64,000 bases of DNA from Ciona savignyi (GCA_000149265.1 CH002555.1:111814-175813), one strand, 5' to 3'; positions 23,348-34,615 are shown, numbered from the stretch's first letter. Notes: a model not told the origin generated them from the letters alone. Numbers and translations are program-made.

Positions 23348-24651
23348 CCTTATTAATATTATCTAAACTCTAAAGGAATACCTACGAAAACGAATATCAG
23401 CTTTAAACGCGTCACTTAACGTTGTTGAAATCACATGTCTAGTAATTGCTCTGTTGCGCCATCTTTCGGGCGTAAATAAACAAAGCACCGAATGAAGTAC
23501 CTGGAATAAGAAGAACCACAAATCCTAATCCAACCCTAAAAACAGTCAATTGCACTATTGTCGCCCATAATCGCTCAATTTGAAAGCCTTTACAAAGCCA
23601 GCCGAGTGTCGTACTTCTTATTTATACATTTCGGATTTCGTAGACAAGAAAACAAGTGAAATTTGTTAAATGTTTGTGGAAATTTAGTATTACACTATTA
23701 AGTTGATACTGGGACAAAGCCACAAGAAAATATAAAACTTCAACTTATTTTTTTAATGCCACATATTTGCTGTAGAACTCCACTTGGGCAAACCCTTGTT
23801 CTACGTATCAACCCTGTGTTGACAAGATCGAGCTGTAGCGCAACTTGATCAGTGATCGCTCTTTCCAACAGAAAAAAACACCTTTTTTTGTGTGTCGTAT
23901 AATTTTATTAATATCCGAAATGCAAAGCATGGAAAATCAGCAAATAGTAAACAGTAAACAATTTTAGGGTGTATCCTCCTATGCGCTCAGCTCAACACAA
24001 TAATGACAAAATTAACTATGTGAGTCGCACCAAAAGAAAATATTGCTACGACCTTCTTCATCTTGCGACGACGCAGTTACGTTATATTACACACAGAAAA
24101 ATGTACCAACAGAAATCATATTGCTCGTTCATTTGTAATCAGTACCAGTACTAAGTCTGTTTGTTACAGCAGCACGCAGTAAAGTTGATGCGTCCATTTC
24201 CCTCTTTCTTTATTAGGTTTTAAGCGGTAACTAAAATAAACATAAATGCATGTAAGACGCTATTAAATAAAAATGGAAAACTATGCTACAAAAAAACATA
24301 CCTCAACAATGCGCGCCCGTTAATTCCTTGATCGCTAAAATAAACTGCTGCTTTTTCGCAGTCGCACTCGAAAAAGACTATATAAATTAAAGACGTAAAA
24401 TCGCCAAGGACAAATCATAGAAATAAAATGTTACCAAAATCAACCAACCATAAACAATCAACACTACCAAAAAACTACTGCAGCGGTGCAGTAACACTGG
24501 TTTAAGTCCAGATTTGTAAATCTATGACAGCCTCTAGGTTGCTGCTAAGGGTAATGAAGCATAGCTATCGTTCGGTTGTTGCGACCCAGCAAGTGCGATT
24601 TATCGAGCGTCTCCAAACTCATGGCTTAAAGTCTTCCTTAGGCTACAGTAT
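23348..24651. other. Non-coding, no gene recognised
   Basis: No supported exon. The segment near 24530-24650 is less AT-rich than its surroundings but shows no clear frame. Confidence 0.35.
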
Positions 24652-24767
24652 GAACTAACTACAAAATAATGTAAACCACGTGTTTGACCATTAGTATAAT
24701 TAAAACAAAACGTATATGCTATAAGTTTATGCACGCAGGTCCCCTAATCACATTTTATATTATATAG
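24652..24767 (+). repeat. Repeat family X, head fragment
   Basis: This partial copy of the family X head has GTAAACCACGTGTTTGACC and CAGGTCCCCTAATCACATTT. It is interrupted by a SINE-1 head at 24770. The complete head follows at about 24995. Confidence 0.6.
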
Positions 24768-24769
24768 TT

Positions 24770-24862
24770 CCGGCCGGTCAGTCCTTTCAATCGAAAAGGT
24801 TGAAGGTGCGAAACTGGTCGCTAGCTAGTCGGTTGTAACCTTGGACAAGGCCTGAAAGTCTT
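24770..24862 (+). repeat. SINE-1, 5' part only
   Basis: The tRNA-like head CGGCCGGTCAG with CAATCGAAAAGGTTG and the B-box-like GGTGCGAAACTGG is followed by CTAGCTAGTCGGTTGTAACC. It stops soon after GACAAGGCC. The 3' part is missing, unusual for a LINE-mobilised element, so later deletion is likely. Confidence 0.7.
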
Positions 24863-24994
24863 CCTCACAGTCCCTTAAAGTCTGAAGTAATTATCAGTCG
24901 TCATAGAATGGGTTTTCCCGTTTCGTACCATCCAGAACAGCAACACAACGGACGGAACAATAACACTGTTTAACGTTGATTTTCTTTTAGTATG

Positions 24995-26620
24995 AACTAA
25001 CTAGAGAGTGTCAGCCACGTGTTTAACCACGATTATAACTGAAGCACAACGTATATGCTATATACTTATATGCAGGTCCCCTAACCACATTTGATATAAT
25101 TTATATACCAAGTATGTAGTTTCTGCAATTAGAAACGCTGGGTCCCTGAGGTAACTAACCGATATTGTTATTCAGGTTCATTATACAATATATGTTGTTG
25201 TCAAATATTTGCACGTCACGTCCATGCTATCTAACATTCCACGCAAGGGTCTAGTAATTACCAAACCAAATTTATTTTCCATGTGCAGTTAAAAAAAATA
25301 TTTCTGTTAAATTTAAGAACATTTCACCACAAATATTTTAAATTAAAGCTTCTTGTCAAGCTCTATAGCAAAAAAAGATATATTCCTTAAACAGCCCGAT
25401 TTAATTTTACGGCTTTAGAGGATTTCCCTAAGTTTATTTAGAACATACACTTTTATTTTTACATATCTAGGTCATGTTATCTAACAACTCTTAAATTTTA
25501 ATTCGATTTTTACGACTTCTTGTTTGAGATGTCGTTGCGACATGGCTGACTTTCATAATCATGAAATGAAACAAATTTTAATTTTTTGTGGTATTTTCCT
25601 CGGTAAATGTTGAATTTACTCTATGTCAAACATTGGCGGCTAAAGCACTAACACTCTGCTAAGTCTTATTAAAATTGGATCCAACCAGTCAAGTACTATG
25701 ATAAAAAAAGAAAAAAATCAAACCTAGTTATTCCATGTCCTGGGGACTTCTAATTTGGCAACCGAAATTGTTGTTTCAACATAGCTGGGCCATGTAATCA
25801 AATTGGATTGAAACTCCAGTTTAAAGATGCCGGGACGATATGGCATGTCTGTCACAATCATGGTTTAGGATCAAACTTAATTTTTAGGCTAGTTCTCTAG
25901 GTAATTTGTTTCTTGTTTAAAGTTGTAAAACAGTCGTCAACGCACTAACTTTCAGAAAATCTGATAAAAATGGGGCCGCTTTTCTAGCGCCAAAAAAGCT
26001 CATTATTTAGAATATTAGTAGCGTTTTGGGGTTTAAAGTATCAGGGGAATCCCCTACAATTTATCAAACCAATTTTTTCTTTCTGTATATCTAGATCATG
26101 TTATCTAACAAATGACAAATATGCATTGCGTTGGCATTACTCCTTCTGGTATATGATCGTGGTAACATGCCATGCCTTTCACAATCATGATTCAGGAACA
26201 TATCTTTGTTTTTAAGGCAATAAGCTTAAGAAATTGTTTTTTTCTTTAAATTGGCACAGTGGTGACTAACGGTCTATATAAAAAAATTGGACCAGTCGTT
26301 TAAGCGCTATGACCACAATAATCCAAATTTTTAGAAAAAATACCATTTTTATATTTTACGTACCAGGAGAATTCCCTTGGAATTATCACCCCAAATTTTA
26401 ATTTCTGCATATCTAGGTCTTTCAAGGGTAATTCCCCTGGATCTATTTAATAAAATTTATAGTTTTGCATATATAAACCATGTTGTCCAACAAATTACAA
26501 AGTTTTATTACAGTTGCATTATTCCTTTTGGAAGATGCTGGGATGACATGCCATGCCTGTTAAGTGTTTTACGAAAAAACAGGACAATAACAATATGTGT
26601 CTATTTTCGAAAATGGGTCC
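24995..26620 (+). repeat. Repeat family X, copy 1 with internal tandem units
   Basis: The head CTAGAGAGTGTCAGCCACGTG is followed by degenerate units of about 330 bases. These contain CATATCTAGGTCATGTTATC, AGGGGAATTCCC-like palindromes and GCCATGCCTGTC. The tail AATATGTGTCTATTTTCG with TGGGTCCTATAA closes it near 26620. Sequences flanking the head and tail (AATGGGTTTTCCCG and CAGAACAGCAACACAACG) also occur twice, at 24905-24960 and 26641-26700. No transposase is encoded. Confidence 0.75.
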
Positions 26621-26975
26621 TATAATTATCAGCCAACACAGAATGGGTTTTCTCCCTTTAGTACCTTTCAGAACAGCAACACAACGGAACAAAAATAAAG
26701 TAAAGCACATATTAACGTTGAATGATTAATGACGATATAGAGGGAGATCATCCACTATTAACTGTTCAATAAAAAGGTTTTTTAGTAAAATATATTTTTA
26801 ATTAAAGATCAAATTACATACACATATTTTACTATTACTGTTGATATTAACCGGTAAACAAACTGTTTTAAGCCACATGGAAAAAAAGATTATAATTACA
26901 CTGATTCAGGCAAACATACAAATTGTGCAAATAAAGCTAATATCCGTAACAATCAGTAACATCAGTCTTGCACAG

Positions 26976-27114
26976 AGCAACCAACCTTCAACATCCAACT
27001 CCACCAATGTGGATGAGCAGGGACAACCGATCGGTGCAAGACAGTACAATGTGCAGGGTGACGTTGTTATCAACCAATATCAGGGACCTCCCCCTGTTGA
27101 TGTTAAGACACTTG
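26976..27114 (+). CDS. NLR gene, linker exon upstream of NACHT
   Basis: The exon is bounded by CAGTCTTGCACAG and G|GTAATT. It is 46 codons plus one base, entered in phase 0 and left in phase 1. The split codon G|CT joins correctly to the exon at 38204. It encodes a polar segment including GARQYNVQGDVVINQYQGPP. Its neighbourhood makes it part of the NACHT receptor, ahead of the nucleotide-binding domain. An open frame continues upstream to an ATG at 26841, so an unspliced start is possible, but no death, CARD or signal domain is visible there. Confidence 0.6.
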
Positions 27115-28002
27115 GTAATTTGTGATTTAACGTCGTTCATATTTTTACTATTCCTTTCACTTTGAGCTGTTTTATTATGGGCTTCCTCTAAAAGAAATTT
27201 TTTTTATGTGCCAGGCTGGTGACGGCATGTCCGGTCGTCATGTAATTGGTATAAACGGGTAATTCGATCAGTGTGAAACTGTCGGAAATCCTAACTGGCA
27301 TGCCCACAGCTTACTTATAAACCACTGATGTTTAAAACTATCGGGGAAAATGTATAAATTACCCTTTTTATATATTTTAGCGCTGTCACCGATATCTCTG
27401 GGTCGAAAAAGAATATTTCTAATTTAATCATTTTTAAAGAAAGTTGGAGAGAACACAAATCAAATAAATGTAAATGGAATTAAAATAAGTTCATCTCCGG
27501 AAATTCCCAAAATAAAACAAACATAAGCCATTATTTGTACATTACAAGATAGGGTCAACCACCTGTTAATTTACCACTATTTTACTCTCATTGAGTGTAG
27601 GCTATAGGCTTCTTGATATCGATGCTCCCCGAGTAAATGGCCACGTTGAAAAAGGACAAACAACACAACTAAAATAATAAAAACACTTTTTGTGTCCACA
27701 TCAGGCGTTAAGAAGACAAATACGTATTTGATAATAAGGGTTGTTATAGCTGTTGGTATTGGTCGATATAGCTGACTAATTAATGGTTTTTAAAGGAAAT
27801 ATGAGTGTTAAGCAAAACGATTTAGGAATGGTATGTGTCACTTGTATCTTTTGGTGTAATGAAGTTATAAATAGAATTATGTTGGTTTTCAGTTTTATTT
27901 TACAATCATGGTGATTTTTAGTTTTCTTTTCATATTTGTTGTGTTTTTGATTATTTGGGTGTTTTTCACTTAAATTGTGTTGATTTGATAAAACCTTTCG
28001 AC
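27115..28002. other. First part of the long NLR intron
   Basis: No exon is seen. A segment at 27230-27440 resembles 58790-59000 (AAATCCTAACTGGCATGCCC, CACCGATATCTC), a dispersed and strongly diverged repeat of unknown type. Confidence 0.4.
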
Positions 28003-28370
28003 TTTTATTCTTTTTGATACGACTGATTTTCCAATTAACAATCAACAAAGTAACTTTAGGCACAAACAATACGTCTTGTTTTAGTCTTCATCAATCACAC
28101 TACCCTTCACTTCAATCACACTACCCTTGTAATCTGGGCCAGTGATAGTCTCAATAAGCATTCTATTTTGTACAAGCAAATCCCAGCTTATAAAATACAG
28201 TTGTAAACATCATCTTAATGACAACAATAGCCATAAAGGGCACATATTGCAATAAGAGATGACACATTCTACAACTAACTACCTTGCTTTGCAAGGGCAA
28301 TCGGGTTTCATAACATCTACCTTCAATCCTTTAAACAACACATACAGTTTTGACATGGAAAATAATTGCT
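28003..28370 (+). repeat. Direct repeat R3, copy 1
   Basis: This segment recurs at 28738-29065. Shared blocks include CTTTTATTCTTTTTGATACG, GGGCCAGTGAT, ATTCTATTTTGTACAAGCAA and TTTGACATGGAAAATAAT. Copy 1 has an internal duplication of CAATCACACTACCCTT (28093 and 28114). The element type is unknown. Confidence 0.75.
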
Positions 28371-28737
28371 ACAATACAATAATATTAAAGCACTGGCACA
28401 TTTGCTACAACACCTATTGTTACCGGATTTTTCCAAAAAAAAAATATATATATAATGATAATAAATTTCGCGAGACGATGATCCAAACGATTCGAGCAGC
28501 AATGGCGAATAATAAGAGGTAAAGGTTTGCAGAAGTCTAATTTATTGTAGTTCGTTGAAAACAGCACCTTTCAAATCCTTTTCTTCCAATTTTCTTGCGT
28601 GACCAAACAATTGGTGCTATCCGCAGTATCTTTCGACTCCGCTTTGGCACGCTAATCTGCTTTCTGATCAATGGTTGTAGCTCTAATGCCAACAATATAC
28701 AATGACTTCGTCAGGAAAGGTAAAACCGGAAGGGTCG

Positions 28738-29065
28738 ACTTTTATTCTTTTTGATACGACTGATTTTCCAATTAATAATCAACGAAGTAACTTTATGCAC
28801 AAACAATCTTAATCACTCTACCCTTGTACTCTGGGCCAGTGATTGTCTCAATAAGCGTTCTATTTTGTACAAGCAAATTGCAGCTTATATAAAACAGTTG
28901 TAAACACCATCTTAATGACAACAACAGCCGTAAAGGCTACACATTGCAATAAGGTATGACACATTCTAAAACTGCTTTGCGTTGCAAGGGCAATTTGGTT
29001 TTATAACACGTACCTTCAATCATTTAAACAACACAAACAGGTTTGACATGGAAAATAATCGCTAG
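28738..29065 (+). repeat. Direct repeat R3, copy 2
   Basis: This is the second copy of 28003-28370, about 85-90 percent identical by eye and lacking the internal duplication. Confidence 0.75.
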
Positions 29066-29580
29066 GCCTACTGTTACGTCACCACATGTTATTTCTATTA
29101 TTAATTTCGGGTAGTAACTTTTGTTCTAAAATTGTCCCCTGTCGAAATTTCTTTTGACATTTTTATAGTTTTGGGGGGAATCACCTTCTCGTGTCGCAAA
29201 AGTAGTTATTCGATTTGTAGTTCTTTTTGTCTAAGTCTGCTGTGTGGATACAGCCATAGAAAGTGTTGTCGCTACGGCCTAAGAACTATTTAGTTGTCAA
29301 ATCTGACTGGGTCCAACATAGTTTCTTTTTTGTATTTACCTATGTTCCGAATGTATATGGAAACTTATTATTTGTTTATACGCTTCGATACTACATCGAC
29401 CTTTAACAACGACAATAAAGATTTGTGACATTCTTGGCATTAAGCAAGCGCGTTGCTCTGAGGACAAGTCCTGTCTAAAAACCCCTGTTACGTCACTACG
29501 GGTGACCAGTCAGGCCCGTCGAAGGGCGGCGTAACACCTACAATACAATAATATTTAAAGCAAACTGACAAATAGTATAA

Positions 29581-29607
29581 GTATAGGATAGTATAGGATA
29601 TCGCGCC
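29581..29607 (-). repeat. SINE-1 tail, separated from its body by a Gypsy element
   Basis: The minus strand reads GCGATATCCTATACTATCC, the TATCC-type tail of SINE-1. The body continues on the far side of the Gypsy insertion at 34404-34615. The bases GCGCC at 29603-29607 are repeated at 34404-34408 as the target duplication. Confidence 0.75.
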
Positions 29608-29900
29608 TGTCACAAACTAGACTGTAATTATGTTTTTGTATTGCGCAACCTACTTTAAAACGTTACGTTTTTAAAATTATTACCGTGGCTATGTGACGTC
29701 ACAATGCATAAGTTATTGTCGTTCATTTTGATGTTTTTCATGAGACGTGGCAGTTGGAAAATGTACAGTAAGCAAAGCGGTAGTGTTGCAAATTGAAGTT
29801 GTGTGTTATTCTGATCGCGCTTAAGATTAACTGCAAACCTTTAGAGTTTAGTAACCGACAATAGTCACGTCTATCAGGAATCAAGACCTGAAACGCGACA
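29608..29900 (+). repeat. 5' LTR of Gmr1-like Gypsy element
   Basis: This 293-base repeat starts TGTCACAAACTAG and ends AACGCGACA, with TG...CA ends. It matches 34112-34403 at about 97 percent by eye. A five-base target duplication, GCGCC, lies just outside the pair. The close match implies a fairly young insertion. Confidence 0.95.
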
Positions 29901-29920
29901 TCTTGGGGCCTGTCCGGGAT
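29901..29920 (+). promoter_or_regulatory. Primer binding site, tRNA-Pro-like
   Basis: Directly after the 5' LTR the sequence TTGGGGCCTGTCCGGGAT is close to the proline-tRNA primer binding site known from gammaretroviruses, with about three mismatches over 18 positions. It would prime minus-strand DNA synthesis. Confidence 0.7.
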
Positions 29921-29952
29921 ATTTATTATTATTCCTTAAAAGTGCTATGTAA

Positions 29953-30946
29953 ATGTTTGTAGTAGAAAAAGAACAGTTTAACATGGAAAAGTTAATTGAA
30001 GCTGGTAAGCAACTGAGGTTGGCAGATGAAGCGCTGCTGAGATTTGTTAGCGAACAACAAGCAATAGAGAGCGAGGAAAGGAGTAGGGAGAGACGTGAAG
30101 TGCGTGAGGCAGAGGAACGTAAAGTTCAAGCCGAACGCGAGGCAGAGGAACGTAAGGTTCAAGCTGAACGGGAGGCAGAGGAACGTAAAATGCAAGCCGA
30201 ACGGGAATATCAGTTAAACCTAAGGAAAATCGAGTTGCAGATAGCTGAGGTAAACGCTACGAGGATCCCACCTGCTGTAGGTGTTGCCGGAAAGGCTAAA
30301 GCGCCGAGGTTGCCGGCATTTGTGGAATGGCAAAGACGAGCTTGACAGCTACTTGCTACGATTTGAAAGGTTCGCTACGAGCAGTAGATGGGAGAAATCT
30401 GAATGGGCTACGTCTTTAAGCGCCCTTTTAACTGGTAGAGCGCTAGACGTTTATTCTAGATTGTCAGATACTGCTGCTGTCGAGTACGACCTGCTGAAGC
30501 AGGCATTGTTGAACCGATATGACCTCACGGAAGAGGGGTACCGTTGTAAATTCAGAGAAGCAAAGCCCGAAAAAGATGAGAGCTCCGAGCAGTTCATCAT
30601 TCGTCTGACCAATTACTTGACAAAATGGGTGGAGATGTCAGGCTCTACTACGTCATGGGAAGAGGTTAGTGCGCTTTTTGTGAAGGAGCAATTTATTCAA
30701 ACCTGCCCGAAAGAACTTTCGATCTACTTGAGGGAACAAGCGCCGAAATCTTTGGACAGTTTGTCGACGATAGCGGATCAGTTTTTGAATGCACACAGCA
30801 GAAATCTGTCGTTAACTGGTAATAGAGGTGCCTCAAGGACAATGTCGGACCAGTGGAATACTCCGGCAGATGTGCAATGTTTTAGTTGTAAACAGCGCGG
30901 ACACACAGAGAGTGCCCACAGCCAAAAGGTGACGCTAGTCGAATGA
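29953..30946 (+). pseudogene. Gag of Gmr1-like Gypsy element, frameshifted
   Basis: The frame starts near ATG 29953 or 29992. It contains three near-perfect 33-base repeats (30106-30204), each encoding an 11-residue coiled-coil unit of the type EAEERKVQAER. A frameshift near 30330 moves to the frame that runs to 30946. That part contains LDSYLLRFERFA, EWATSLSALLTGRALDVYSR and FREAKPEKDESSEQFIIRL. This resembles the capsid fold of Gmr1-like elements, from which the vertebrate SCAN domain is thought to derive. A Cys-His knuckle, CFSCKQRGHTESAH, has lost its last cysteine. The element is probably inactive. Confidence 0.85.
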
Positions 30947-31692
30947 TTAGGAGATGTTTTATATGTGACCGGACGGGACATTTGGCGAAGGATTGCAAAT
31001 GCCGTTGCTCAATTAGAAGCCCTGCTAAACAGGTTGGCAGTGCGGGGGAGACCTTAAATTCTAGACGCGAAAATGACGCGAAGGAGGACAAGGGGCGGAA
31101 GAAAGTCGTGTGCGAGCCTGATAAAGTGCCCGATGACGTCATGAGAAAACTTCCGGTTCGTAAGGGTCTAGTGGTAGACCGTTTTGTTGATACACTAAGA
31201 GACACTGGTTGTACAGGTGTTATTGTCAAACGCGAATTTGTAGATGACTCCTAATTAACTGGTAGTAAAGGATTTGTGACTTTGTTAGATTCAACGACAG
31301 TCAAGGCCGAGGTGGCGAATATTACGGTCGATACGCCGTTTTACAAGGGAACTGTCGAAGCTTTTTATTTGCCGAACACGTTGCATGACTTGATCATAGG
31401 TAACGTCCCTGGAGCTAGAAGTCCAGATGACCCCTATCCAACTTGGGAAACATCATGCGCCGTGCAAACAAGATCAGAGAAATTAAAGAAGGAAGCCAAA
31501 CCGCTAAGGATTCGTAAGGGTATCCCGTGGACAGTGACCGATAAAGATGGATTCGAGGAAGCGCAAAAGGCTGACTCAACATTGGAATCGCTGTGGACAG
31601 CTGAAGATACTCGCGTCAAAGGTGAGCAAGTAACGTCATTTTTAAGGTGGAAGGAGGTTTGCTGTATCGCATGTTTCAGCACCCAAAGGTAA
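30943..31692 (+). pseudogene. Second zinc knuckle, protease and spacer of Gmr1-like element
   Basis: The frame begins in the knuckle CFICDRTGHLAKDC (C-x2-C-x4-H-x4-C intact). A protease core follows, with LRDTGCTGVIV (active-site DTG at 31201-31209) and later LHDLIIGNVPGAR, the usual flap-side motif. An in-frame TAA at 31252 interrupts the protease after VDDS. The frame resumes in the same phase and runs to 31692, where a one-base shift leads into the integrase. Confidence 0.8.
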
Positions 31693-32585
31693 ACAATGGG
31701 AAATGGCTTCGCCAGCTTGTGGTACCCCAGAACCTTCGACCGAAGGTGTTAGAGATTGCTCACGAGTCTATAATGGGGGGTCACATGGGTACTAAGAAGA
31801 CGTTTGATAAGGTAACGTCAAATTTTTATTGGCCTGCAATACGAGATGACGTAAAGAGGTTCTGTAGGTCATGTGATATATGCCAACGCACTGTTAATAA
31901 GGGCAGTGTAACGAGAGCGCCGCTACAGAAGATGCCTCTAATAGATGTGCCATTTAAGAGGGTGGCAGTGGATCTGATTGGACCGATACATCCTCCAAGC
32001 GAAGGCGGTCACCGATTTGTATTAACCCTAGTGGATTATGCCACTCGTTACCCAGAAGCCGTTCCGCTAAAGACTATCACGACTGAGGCTGTGGCCGAAG
32101 CCCTCGTGGACATGTATAGCCGACTTGGAATACCCGATAAGGTGTTAAGTGATATGGGAGCCCAGCTTATATCCGATTGCATGAGGGAGGTGGAGCGCTT
32201 ACTGAAGATAAATCTCTTGTCAACGACCCCGTATCATCCAATGTGCAACGGCCTTGTGGAAAAATTTAATGGAACACTTAAACGCATGCTAAAACGTCTA
32301 TGCTGTGATGAACCGAAGCAGTGGCATCGTTATATAAATGCTTTGTTATTTGCCTACAGAGAAGTGCCACAGGAAGGAACAGGATTTTCGCCATTTGAAT
32401 TGCTTTATGGAAGGACAGTCTGTGGGCCAATGTCAATTTTGAGGGAAATGTGGGCAAATGGCGCGACCGAGTCAAGCGTGCAGTGTAGTTATCGTTATGT
32501 GTTTGACTTAAGGCAGAGAAGAAACAATGAAATTAGCACAGGAGGAGCTACTCAAGTCACAGATCAAGAACAAGCGACATTTTGA
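31647..32585 (+). pseudogene. Integrase of Gmr1-like element, placed before RT
   Basis: This is the longest intact frame of the element (312 codons). The zinc-binding HHCC part has H-ESIMGG-H and FCRSCDIC. The DDE core has AVDLIGP, LSDMGAQL and NGLVEKFNGTL, so all three acidic residues are present, although the usual SDRG is SDMG. The C-terminal DNA-binding part is short or degraded. Its position upstream of the reverse transcriptase is the hallmark of Gmr1-like Gypsy elements; ordinary Ty3/Gypsy elements place integrase last. Confidence 0.9.
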
Positions 32586-32763
32586 CAAGAAATCTAAACC
32601 GCGGTGTTTGGAAAAAACGACCGTGTACTAGTTCTGCTTCCAACGGATAACAACAAACTTTTGATGCACTGAAAAGGGCCATTTACGGTAGAGCGAAAAG
32701 TTGGCTTAAACGACTGACTATGCGTTAAACATAGCTGGGAAAAGGAAGATTTTCCATATTAAT

Positions 32764-33846
32764 ATGCTGAAAAAGTACTATGCCAGGAAAGAAGATGGCA
32801 ATAAGGAGCAAAGAAGCAACTCAGCCAAGGCTTGCTGCGCGATGTACGACGACAACGACGAGATGCAAGAATCGGAAGGAGAGGACCTCTTGGAACTGTG
32901 TCCACTTCCGTCTAACGAATCGGTACAGGACATTAGATTCGGAGAGCAGTTGTCGCAGGAACAAGTAAATGGAGCGACAAAACTTGCAAAGATGTATGCA
33001 AGGATGTTTGATGATTTGCCTGGCAAAATAGACTGCGTGGAGCATAGGATAAAACTGACGGAAGATAAGCCGATAAGGAGCAAGCCTAATCCGGTGCCGT
33101 TTAAAATCCGAGAAGAACTGGAAAAAGACATTAAAGAAATGCTACGTCTAGGGATAATTCGACGTTCCAATTCACCGTATGCATCGGCGGTCGTCGTAGT
33201 AAAGAAAAAGGATGGGACGAATAGAATCTGTATTGATTACCGTAAGCTGAACAAGATTACCGTGTTTGATCCCGAGCCTATGGTTACGGCTGCGGATGTG
33301 TTTGAGAAGTTATCGGGGGATAAGTATTTCACCACCATTGATCTGACAAAGGGATATTGGCAAGTTCCCGTTGAGAAGGAGGATATTCAAAAGACTGCAT
33401 TCGTTGTACATGTACAGAAAATACGAGATGCGGCAAGACCTACGACGAAGCATGAAGTTCGCTCATTCCTCGGCCTCACGGGTTACTACAGGGATTACAT
33501 CCCCAACTATGCGACGATTGCGGTCCCGTTGACTGACCTAACGGAGAAGGGTGGGCCCAACACAGTAAGATGGGGTGAAGAAGAAGAAACTGCATTTCAA
33601 TCCTTAAAAAAACACTTGACCAGCAAACCAATATTAAGGCTGCCGGACACGAATAAACAATTCGTACTGCGGTGTTTTGCTGCAGGAGCACGATGGAAGG
33701 CTGTTCCCTGTGAGTTACGCCAGCAGGAAGCTGAGCCGTGCGGAGACCAATTACTCAACAATCGAAAAAGAGTGTCTCGGAATTGTGTGGTCGGTCAAGA
33801 AATTCTAACCATATTTGTATGGCAACGAGTTTGTAGTACAAACTGA
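32764..33846 (+). pseudogene. Reverse transcriptase of Gmr1-like element with core deletion
   Basis: The frame contains the Gypsy fingers and palm start: HRIKLTEDKPIRSKPNPVP, VVKKKDGTNRICIDYRKLNK and FTTIDLTKGYWQVPV. It then jumps from FVVH to VQKIRDAARPTTKHEVRSFL at about 33411. The stretch that should carry the YxDD catalytic motif, about 110 residues, is missing, yet the frame is kept. The connection domain (FLGLTGYYRDYIPNYA) is present. RNase H begins at PDTNKQFVL and then shifts frame. Confidence 0.9.
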
Positions 33847-34000
33847 TCATCAACCACTTGTATACCTGGAGAGCGCGAAATATACAAACAGTAGAGTTAT
33901 GAGATGGGCTATGTTTCTCCAGAACTATCGCATAAGATACGAATGTATAAAGGGGTCACTTAATGTTGGTGCGGTTTTATGAGCCGAATTAACTGATTTA
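33690..34000 (+). pseudogene. RNase H region of Gmr1-like element, frameshifted
   Basis: After 33690 the RNase H sequence continues in other frames: [20 protein letters not shown], then [14 protein letters not shown]. After 33806 come VVQTDHQPLVYLESAKY and RWAMFLQNYRIRYE. These are standard RNase H and tether motifs. At least two frameshifts disrupt it. Confidence 0.8.
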
Positions 34001-34097
34001 AAGCGTGTTGTGCTGTGTTCTTCGTTTAAGCTGTATAAGTTCGTTTATTTATTTATTGTGGTTTTGTGCGTTGATTTCGAAATCAGGTGATTTCGCT

Positions 34098-34111
34098 TAA
34101 ATGGGGGGTGA
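34098..34111 (+). promoter_or_regulatory. Polypurine tract
   Basis: A purine run, AAATGGGGGGTGA, ends directly before the 3' LTR, where plus-strand DNA synthesis would be primed. Confidence 0.75.
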
Positions 34112-34403
34112 TGTCACAAACTAGACTGTAATTATGTTTTTGTATTGCGCAACCTACTTTAAAACGTTGCGTTTTTCAAATTATTACCGTGGCTATGTGA
34201 CGTCACAATGCATAAGTTATTGTCGTTCATTTTGATGTTTTTCATGAGACGTGGCAGTTGGAGATGTACAGTAAACAAAGCGGTAGTGTTGCAAATTGAA
34301 GTTGTGTGTTATTCTGATCGCGCTTAAGATTAACTGCAGACCTTTAGAGTTTAGTAACCGACAATAGTCACGTCTATTAGGAATCAGGACCTGAAACGCG
34401 ACA
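34112..34403 (+). repeat. 3' LTR of Gmr1-like Gypsy element
   Basis: This 292-base partner of 29608-29900 has the same TGTCACAAAC start and CGCGACA end. It is followed by the GCGCC target duplication at 34404-34408. Differences from the 5' LTR are about ten substitutions and small indels. Confidence 0.95.
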
Positions 34404-34615
34404 GCGCCCACCGCTGGGTTACCGGAGCTATTGCAGTGTGTTGTGTATGATATACACGTTCCTTCAATTTGGTAGAACCCATTAATTTGCTGGGTCCAGG
34501 CAATATCCGTTAAGTGCCTTGCCCAAGCACACAACCGACTAGCTAGCGACCAGTTTCGCACCTGCAATCTTTCGATTGAAAGGCGACGCACTTAACCTCT
34601 AGACTGACGGGCCGG
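34404..34615 (-). repeat. SINE-1 body, separated from its tail by the Gypsy insertion
   Basis: The minus strand reads from the tRNA-like head near 34615 (CCGGCCCGTCAGTCTAGAGG) through GGTGCGAAACTGGTCGC and GGGCAAGGCACTTAACGG to GTAACCCAGCGGTGGGCGC at 34404. The tail is at 29581-29607. It is a short variant without the GTTAACCCCCTTGG block. Confidence 0.85.

Noticed and set aside
30778..31229. Minus-strand frames across the Gypsy gag/protease
   Set aside because: These are shadows of the plus-strand retroelement genes.
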